Below, one piece after another: positions 58,001 to 64,000 of a DNA stretch of 64,000 nucleotides (the stretch's first letter is position 1; every line of letters starts with the position of its first letter). The stretch spans positions 95,864 to 159,863 of the forward strand of contig CADCBO010000005.1 of NCBI GenBank assembly GCA_902799685.1, written 5' to 3'. The position numbers and the translations under genes were made by a program. Below the pieces are notes generated by a model that saw only the letters and a list, made by a program, of their open reading frames with translations, made no database searches and was not told the origin of the DNA. The stretch is from an uncultured Bacteroidales bacterium (GTDB lineage: Bacteria > Bacteroidota > Bacteroidia > Bacteroidales > Bacteroidaceae).

Positions 58001-61000
58001 ACCCAACCGATACCTATGGCAACTACGGTCTGGGAGTTGGAGGTAACACCGATAACATTAATTCTTATACACCAAATGGTTCCAGCACAACCTATAACTA
58101 TAATAATGGTCCTTCGAATAAATTGATGTCGTTCTACTGCGGCGGTACACACGGTGGAGGTACAGGAGGTATCATCCGTGTATTGATAGAAGGTGGTGAA
58201 CTGAGCAGCCTGAACGGAGGTGGCACTAAGAATGCTGCTGCAGATAACGGCGTGATTATGCACCATATCCGCATGAAAGGCGGCTGGGTGAAAGGAGCCC
58301 TCTATGGCACTGCTTCGGCAACAAATTCAACAGGAAGTGCACGTCTGGTTATCACCGGTGGTGAGGTCAACGGTTGGGTGGCAGGCGCTTGTAACGGAAC
58401 ACGTTCCGATGGTAATTATAATGGAGAGCTTAATGGTAATTGCTACATCTATGTAGGAGGCAATGCTGAGTTGCGCTCTCACAATAACGACGGTGTGTAT
58501 AACAATGCCTGGGGGCTGGTATTTAATGTAGAAGGAGGCACTGTCTTTGGTGCCGGAAAGGGTATTGATAATAGTCAGAACCACGTAGGTTCGGCAAATA
58601 ACACTTATATTTCCGTATCCGACGAGGCCTATATAGAACAGGCCGTCTATGGTGGAGCTTTCCATGGAATAGCAAAAGAAAGCCATATCTATCTGACTGG
58701 CAATGCCCATGTAGGAAATGTCTATGGAGGTTCTTTTGAACCTGTTCATCCTGACAACGAGGCCACATGGAGGTGTAACAACACAGACATACGTATGTAT
58801 GGCGGCAACGTCCTACAAGGTATATATGGTGGACATAACGCCAAAGGTACCGTTTACGGGGCAACATCACTTCATATTGATGGTGGCCAGGTTGGAACTT
58901 CCAATTCAACGGCCAACATCCACGGTGGCGGCTACGGTCAAAATACGAGAGTTAATGGTAACGTGGATTTGACCCTCGGTACGTCAACACAGACCACGCC
59001 AGGTGTCACTGTCTATGGTGATGTCTATGGTGGATCGGCTCTGGGAACAGTAAACACCGATGCCTCTAATCATACAAACGTGACCCTGAACAAGGGTGTA
59101 ATTAACGGTTCGCTCTACGGTGGCGCATTAGGTGACTTGTCAAGTATAGGTACTGGTCATAGCAACGTTGAAGCCAACGTCAACGGCCCTGTAACGGTAA
59201 CAGTGAATGGAGGAACCGTTAATACAACATCCGCCAACGGATCGGGTGCTGTCTATGGGTGCAACAACCTTAACGGCGCTCCGCAGAGTACAGTGACTGT
59301 GGACATTTATGGCACCGACCCGGCACCTGATGCAGAACATTACGCTCTGGATGCCGTCTATGGCGGTGGTAACAAGGCCAGCTATGCTGCCGGTACACCT
59401 GTGGTAACCGTTCACAACTGCGACAACAGTATTGCATACGTATATGGCGGCGGTAACGCAGCCCATATCACCAACGGTAATACCGACGTGACTATCTACG
59501 GCGGTAACAAGATTGGAAATGTGTTTGGTGGCGGTAACGGTACAGTCACTGCAGCCAATGTGAGTGGCAACACCAATGTAAATATATATGGTGGCACTAT
59601 CTTGAAGGTGTTTGGCGGCTCCAACAGCAAGGGAACCATAGGCGGAACTATCAGCGTTAATGTGGAGCAACAGACCGATATAGATCCTGAGGGGTCAACA
59701 GATGCCTGCCCAATTAACGTTGGTGAAGTCTATGGAGGTGGTAATCAGGCCCCCAGTAATGTGGGCACAGTCACTATAGGCTGCATGGGCGATAATGACA
59801 TAATTGATTATGTATATGGCGGCTCGAATGATGCAAACATTACCGGTGACATTGATTTGCTCATAAAGGGTGGCCGCATTAACAATGTATTTGGAGGAAA
59901 CAACACCGGCCATACCATTAGCGGCTCTATCACCGTAACAGTTGATTGGAGTCAAGGTTCGTGCACAAACAGCTATCTGGGCAACGTATTTGGCGGTGGT
60001 AACCAGGCTGCATATTCAGGCTCTCCCACTGTAACACTCACCAAGGGTACGGTAAGCCACAATATCTATGGCGGCGGTAATGAGGCTGGCGTAGGCGGCT
60101 CTACAGTGAACATCAACGGCGGCAGCGTTGTGGATGGAGTCTATGGCGGCTGCAATGCTGAAGGTACTGTGGGCGGCAAGATTACCGTTAACCTGAATGG
60201 TGGAACTGTTGGTTCTACAACAAAATCTGCCGATGTCTATGGTGGTGGTCTGGGTGTTGCAACAGCTACGTCAGGTGATATCGAGGTCAATCTTAACGGG
60301 ACAACCGTTTACGGTGACCTATACGGAGGCTCGGCCCTGGGTTCTGTGAATGCCGACGGTGCAGATCCGGCTAATCTCACCAAGCTTACCATTGGCAGCA
60401 ATACGCTGCAAGGCACTATTTATGGTGGCGGTAAGGGTAGCAATGTGGGTAGCGGAACCCAAGCCACATCTAATGGTAACGTACAGATAGACTACAACAC
60501 AGCCAACCCCAACCTGACCGGCCTCTACGGTGGTGCCAACATAAACGGTCTGGTTAAGGGTAATATCACAGTGAACGTCCTGGCCAATGTGGGCGCTACA
60601 GGTGCAGGCAACAGCGTGAATGTATTTGGCGGCGGTCTGGGCCAGAACACCGGCACCAACGGCAACGTGACCGTGAACGTGGGAGACGGCTCGCATACTC
60701 CTGAAATATATGGTGATGTATATGGCGGATCGGCCCTGGGTAATGTAAATAGCGACACTGAAGACTACACATACGTGAACCTTAATGCCGGCACCATACA
60801 CGGCGATGTTTACGGCGGCGGTCTGGGTCAATTGGCTTCAGCTGCTGTTGGAACTGAAGGCCAGAATGGTTATATACCCGCTAAAGAAGCTATAGCTGCC
60901 CTGGTGAACGGTAACGTCAAGGTAACTCAGAACGGTGTAGCCTTTGTCAGGGCCACCACAAATGACAATGCAGGCAATCCTGTGGTTACAGCAGGCCGCA

Positions 61001-62559
61001 TATTCGGATGCAACAACCTGAATGGCTCACCGCAGGGTACCGTGCTTGTGCTGGTAAGCAAGACTGTTCCCACATCAGGAACTGCTCATGTAGAGGGTAT
61101 ATACGAGATGGCAGCAGTCTATGGCGGCGGTAATCTGGCAGCCTACAATCCTTCTGACGCAAATGCCACCGGACAGTACACCGAAAACGGTCATTCAGCC
61201 ACGAACAAGCCCGTGCAGGTGGTTATTGACGGTTGTCAGGATGTGAGCATAGAATATGTATATGGTGGCGGTAATGCTGCCCCCACCCCCGCTACCGATA
61301 TTGTGATTCTTGGTGCATACGAGATTGGTTATGCATTTGGCGGCGGTAACGGTAAGGACAAGTACACTCTGGACGGTACAACCTGGAAGGACAACCCGGG
61401 TGCTGATGTAGGTCTAAAACCACTTGAGCCAGGAGGCACACCTTACTCAGGAGATAACACCAAACAGACATACGGAACCGGAGAGAGCATGGTAACCATA
61501 ACCGGCGGTACCGTACACAGGGCATTCGGAGGTTCAAATACAAAGGGTGATGTACGCAAGAGCGCTACAGTATATCTTAGCGAGGAAGGAAGTTGTCCTC
61601 TGAAACTGGACGAGGTTTACGGCGGAGGTAATGAAGCTGTAATGTCCGGCGGAGGCAACATTATCCTGGGCTGTATCACATACATGAAGGAGATTTACGG
61701 CGGCGCCAAGCAGGCCGATGTAGGAAGCGACGTGTCTCTGACCATCACCAGCGGACACTTTGACCGTATATTTGGCGGCAACAACCTGGGTGGCTGCATA
61801 AAAGGCTCCATCACTGTGAACATTGAGGAAACCGGCTGTAACCCCATCACCATAGGTGAGCTCTACGGCTGCGGTAACAAGGCCGCCTACTCAATCTACG
61901 GATACAAGAACACCGGTTCCGATGCCAATCCCGTATGGGTACCCCGCACATCGCTGACCGACGGCGACGGACCAAGTACTGCCAAGAACAATCCCACCAT
62001 CAACATAAAGTCATTTACAAGCATAGGTAACATCTACGGTGGCGGATTAGGCAAAGAAGCTGTAGTAGTGGGCAACCCCACAGTGAACATCAACGAGATT
62101 GTGGGTAAGAATGCCACTGTTGCAAACTGGTCATATAACGGCGCAACTATCACCTATAACCAAGGCACTGCCGATGAGTACAAGAGGACCATTCCCACAC
62201 ATACCGCCGGAGCTGACAAGATTGGTGTGATAGACACCATATACGGCGGCGGTAACGCAGCAAAGGTGATTGGTAATACAAATGTGAATATAGGTACGGA
62301 AAAGAACATAACTTATATTTCAGGTTCCGACCACGCAGAAAAGACCGTTGTAGGTGCCGATATCCAAGGCAATGTCTATGGCGGCGGTAATGCTGCCGAT
62401 GTTACCGGTAAGACCAACGTTAAGATAGGTCAGGCTACTACAGGTGGAAGTCACGCTCCCACCCGCACCAGCCAGTCTGCAACACGGCAGCCTGCTCAGG
62501 GTAACGTTGCCACCGAGTCAAACCAGACCCGCAACGTCACCCCTACCCGGGCCCAGTAA
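55066..62559 (+). CDS. Giant secreted YGGGN-repeat protein 3
   Basis: The protein has 2497 residues from ATG 55066; ATG 55075 is an equally good start and loses three residues. A long basic n-region (to about residue 43) precedes the hydrophobic core and LPAIAQ at 56-61. Residues about 330-560 hold Ig-like (Big_2-type) domains (NNENVLTVNQNGEVTAVG). A chitobiase-C-type module (IYYTTDDSDPANSS) follows at about 565-640. YGGGN, FGGGN and YGGSN repeats run from about 1025 to the end, with nine exact YGGGN. The chain finishes with a Thr/Gln/Arg-rich tail of about 45 residues (from about 2450) and no recognisable sorting domain. It is a clear paralogue of giant protein 2 in the C-terminal third. Confidence 0.88.
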   Translation: MIFMKAIFTPTEFNKTNHTPQATLSPGHTHAKHPARLRCALRRVVAAVALVLGFALPAIAQTANNAYIFYNGTYGYLVNNGGNPGVSTTFNKNAIWVANNTLNTSNNRNVRSYTDDTKYFTGSAGSLLGGNGTFSLGTSTNSWRINNNYLRYTNSTYGFVRYNGTGFFTYTSTADQNFTASAININTNNTTSNPILSISASNGLTNGGIQLTGSITGTYTPTYYYASVRNYNNNNTQTYYWTTTTDATTTNPTISDWSDATITWTVTTGAAYASVSSDGLVTITGNPTGNIVVKLTVEKSGYSGSETYTITRGEIAALNEEVTSDMTITPSSYTLDLGGTVTFTASPYIIKYTRTRPAITTLTAGSTTYYYSGGSLSTTEPAATESNPENIQFHHFQWNTDSQGYYSVGNYYSNSDNTTTLTRSQLITDVQRTHIISVDGYYGTSEIHKSTQATVIIPLTYADITSISCEGFTMSYGESRTLSPSTSVGTGAKYVNLKFTSNNENVLTVNQNGEVTAVGIGQTTITIQSYKINGDPGVSCTVYITVTKANLLAPTIEISKDGQVTITDNNPTSAGAAIYYTTDDSDPANSSTIYTGVFTVENLKTVKAIAIASANYNNSDVVSKQFIKTGISGTTLIINDYEDHNWTYYSGKPDTDYPDALQSPAPRNVKITYYANGYRHDGNTFTAVTGVQLSYNETANTFVYYETIEKEPGGQILTGNYPYKVIPNPFSKRPKNGNTYYGFEGWRIKSGGDKIANYNNNDILPLEQVINFINLDNGYSPNVISAEIELEAIWAPATVVTNSTANLTAGYSYERNFIVCNTNMTISNLAQNATVSSRYPDGTAYGNNNTTITGVNNSNTADIKVEHIKVSGTFYGANNKWLIVGRGCEGTIAQTLCNQANAKFRLESGTHSFVHPHPSTTGIMVFGSDYDRATADNSRLRIVDYVTANSSGGRTDGNKDEYMDITIKSGYYGYKSEYDPTDTYGNYGLGVGGNTDNINSYTPNGSSTTYNYNNGPSNKLMSFYCGGTHGGGTGGIIRVLIEGGELSSLNGGGTKNAAADNGVIMHHIRMKGGWVKGALYGTASATNSTGSARLVITGGEVNGWVAGACNGTRSDGNYNGELNGNCYIYVGGNAELRSHNNDGVYNNAWGLVFNVEGGTVFGAGKGIDNSQNHVGSANNTYISVSDEAYIEQAVYGGAFHGIAKESHIYLTGNAHVGNVYGGSFEPVHPDNEATWRCNNTDIRMYGGNVLQGIYGGHNAKGTVYGATSLHIDGGQVGTSNSTANIHGGGYGQNTRVNGNVDLTLGTSTQTTPGVTVYGDVYGGSALGTVNTDASNHTNVTLNKGVINGSLYGGALGDLSSIGTGHSNVEANVNGPVTVTVNGGTVNTTSANGSGAVYGCNNLNGAPQSTVTVDIYGTDPAPDAEHYALDAVYGGGNKASYAAGTPVVTVHNCDNSIAYVYGGGNAAHITNGNTDVTIYGGNKIGNVFGGGNGTVTAANVSGNTNVNIYGGTILKVFGGSNSKGTIGGTISVNVEQQTDIDPEGSTDACPINVGEVYGGGNQAPSNVGTVTIGCMGDNDIIDYVYGGSNDANITGDIDLLIKGGRINNVFGGNNTGHTISGSITVTVDWSQGSCTNSYLGNVFGGGNQAAYSGSPTVTLTKGTVSHNIYGGGNEAGVGGSTVNINGGSVVDGVYGGCNAEGTVGGKITVNLNGGTVGSTTKSADVYGGGLGVATATSGDIEVNLNGTTVYGDLYGGSALGSVNADGADPANLTKLTIGSNTLQGTIYGGGKGSNVGSGTQATSNGNVQIDYNTANPNLTGLYGGANINGLVKGNITVNVLANVGATGAGNSVNVFGGGLGQNTGTNGNVTVNVGDGSHTPEIYGDVYGGSALGNVNSDTEDYTYVNLNAGTIHGDVYGGGLGQLASAAVGTEGQNGYIPAKEAIAALVNGNVKVTQNGVAFVRATTNDNAGNPVVTAGRIFGCNNLNGSPQGTVLVLVSKTVPTSGTAHVEGIYEMAAVYGGGNLAAYNPSDANATGQYTENGHSATNKPVQVVIDGCQDVSIEYVYGGGNAAPTPATDIVILGAYEIGYAFGGGNGKDKYTLDGTTWKDNPGADVGLKPLEPGGTPYSGDNTKQTYGTGESMVTITGGTVHRAFGGSNTKGDVRKSATVYLSEEGSCPLKLDEVYGGGNEAVMSGGGNIILGCITYMKEIYGGAKQADVGSDVSLTITSGHFDRIFGGNNLGGCIKGSITVNIEETGCNPITIGELYGCGNKAAYSIYGYKNTGSDANPVWVPRTSLTDGDGPSTAKNNPTINIKSFTSIGNIYGGGLGKEAVVVGNPTVNINEIVGKNATVANWSYNGATITYNQGTADEYKRTIPTHTAGADKIGVIDTIYGGGNAAKVIGNTNVNIGTEKNITYISGSDHAEKTVVGADIQGNVYGGGNAADVTGKTNVKIGQATTGGSHAPTRTSQSATRQPAQGNVATESNQTRNVTPTRAQ

Positions 62560-62601
62560 CCTAAGCCTAGGATAAACCAAATATAGGCTACAACAAAATA
62601 C

Positions 62602-62645
62602 TAAACCGCTACTATAGGGCTTATAACCCTGTTAGTAGCGGTTTA
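62602..62645. terminator. Hairpin after giant gene 3
   Basis: TAAACCGCTACT (62602-62613) pairs with AGTAGCGGTTTA (62634-62645). It is followed by AATAATTTG, not a clean T-run. It lies between the plus-strand giant gene and the convergent rRNA operon, so it may serve both sides. Confidence 0.7.
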
Positions 62646-62703
62646 ATAATTTGATTGGGACAAAAAGAAAGAGAGCCAAGGATCATTATCCTCAGCTCTC
62701 CTG

Positions 62704-62940
62704 AAAGACGGCGGCGACCTACTCTCCCACTTGCCCAGTTCCGCGGATGCGGAACTAAAACAAGGTCAATGGTAGTGCGCAACACAAAAAAAGAGCCTCA
62801 GACTCTAAGCCTGAAGCTCTCTAAAGACGGCGGCGACCTACTCTCCCACTTGCCCGTTTCGCGTATGCGGAACTAAAACAAGGTCAATGGTACTGCGCAA
62901 CACAAAAAAAGAGCCTCAGACTCTAAGCCTGAAGCTCTCT
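62704..62940 (-). repeat. Two tandem 118-119-base units carrying 5S rRNA 3' ends and a terminator
   Basis: Units start at about 62704 and 62823 (period 119, then 118 to the third copy at 62941). Each holds the 5S 3' end (on plus CGGCGGCGACCTACTCTCCC) joined to a unit-specific hairpin (AGTTCCGCGGATGCGGAACT in the first, a degenerate form in the second), a shared stretch with GCGCAACAC. Between units lies a terminator hairpin that on the minus strand reads GAGCTTCAGGC...GAGGCTC then seven T. Neither unit has a 5S 5' half. Confidence 0.75.
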
Positions 62941-62945
62941 AAAGA

Positions 62946-63055
62946 CGGCGGCGACCTACTCTCCCACTTGCGCAGTACCATCGGCGTGAACGGGCTACCT
63001 GAATGTCATACAAGGTCTCCCTTGCGGTATGGTTGACAAACAGCCACAAAACGAT
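62946..63055 (-). rRNA. rrf: 5S rRNA-like gene, 5' half aberrant
   Basis: The 3' half (62946-62996) is a normal Bacteroidales 5S sequence: on the minus strand AGCCCG..., CGCCGATGGTACTGCG, then GTGGGAGAGTAGGTCGCCGCC. The 5' side has roughly the right length and a GTGGCTGT near the expected start, but the universal loop CCGAACAGAGAAGTTAA is missing and is replaced by an unrelated stretch with ACCTTGTATGAC. It may be a degenerate gene, an assembly join, or a very divergent 5S. The 5' boundary is approximate. Confidence 0.55.
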
Positions 63056-63114
63056 TTGCTCTTTTTACCACTCGATTGCTTTACCATCTTGATTACTTTT
63101 GCAAGTCTTACGAC

Positions 63115-64000
<886 letters not shown>

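Noticed and set aside
34200-62430. CRISPR array
   Set aside because: The many short repeats are coding (YGGGN codons), vary in sequence and spacing and lie in open frames; no cas genes are present.
62602-62660. tRNA or attachment site after giant gene 3
   Set aside because: Only a simple hairpin is found; no cloverleaf, CCA end or integrase nearby.

Overview
The window looks like a chromosomal segment of a gut-type Bacteroidales bacterium (Prevotella/Bacteroides-like). This rests on the many Bacteroidetes lipoprotein signals, FimA/Mfa-type fimbrillins, a GH127/GH146 arabinofuranosidase with an Ig-like front domain, the seven-gene V-type ATPase operon containing a DUF2764 gene, promoters of the TTG-N19..20-TAnnTTTG type, and the near absence of strong Shine-Dalgarno sequences. 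Family names were assigned by reading motifs from memory; no database search was possible.

Layout. (1) 1-9672, plus strand: surface lipoproteins. There are two proteins with tandem DUF4859-like domains, three putative zinc-metallopeptidase-like lipoproteins (HExxH) and a beta-L-arabinofuranosidase. This looks like part of a polysaccharide or glycoprotein utilisation locus whose transporter genes would lie to the left. (2) 9760-17596, minus strand: a V-type ATPase operon read E, DUF2764, A, B, D, I, K. The K subunit keeps all the residues known to bind Na+ in Enterococcus hirae NtpK. Three gaps in this operon carry AATTGA-type palindromic repeats that also supply the stop codon of the preceding gene. 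A different palindrome (GGGGACGGTTC family) lies in frame inside the I subunit gene. (3) 17701-18918, minus strand: a membrane-embedded AraC-type regulator. (4) 19235-34078, plus strand, divergent from that regulator: a DUF5119-like lipoprotein, a small His-rich membrane peptide and ten consecutive fimbrillin-family lipoproteins. All ten fimbrillins carry a Lys/Arg maturation-like site near residue 45-55. Two carry an Asp-rich calcium-loop segment.

(5) 34097-62559, plus strand: three giant secreted proteins (3777, 2912 and about 2497 residues) built on a YGGGN / FGGGN repeat that probably folds as a long beta-solenoid. The first sits 18 bases behind the last fimbrillin gene and ends in a sorting-domain-like C-terminus. 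The other two have their own promoters, longer signal peptides and modules of the chitobiase-C, Ig-like and GLUG types. (6) 62650-64000, minus strand: the 3' part of a 23S rRNA gene followed by one 5S-like gene and two further tandem copies of the 5S 3' end with a terminator.

The most interesting unit is region 3-5: a regulator, an expanded fimbrillin array and a family of giant YGGGN proteins, which together look like a surface appendage or matrix system. The second theme is small palindromic elements placed at gene ends and, once, inside a conserved gene.
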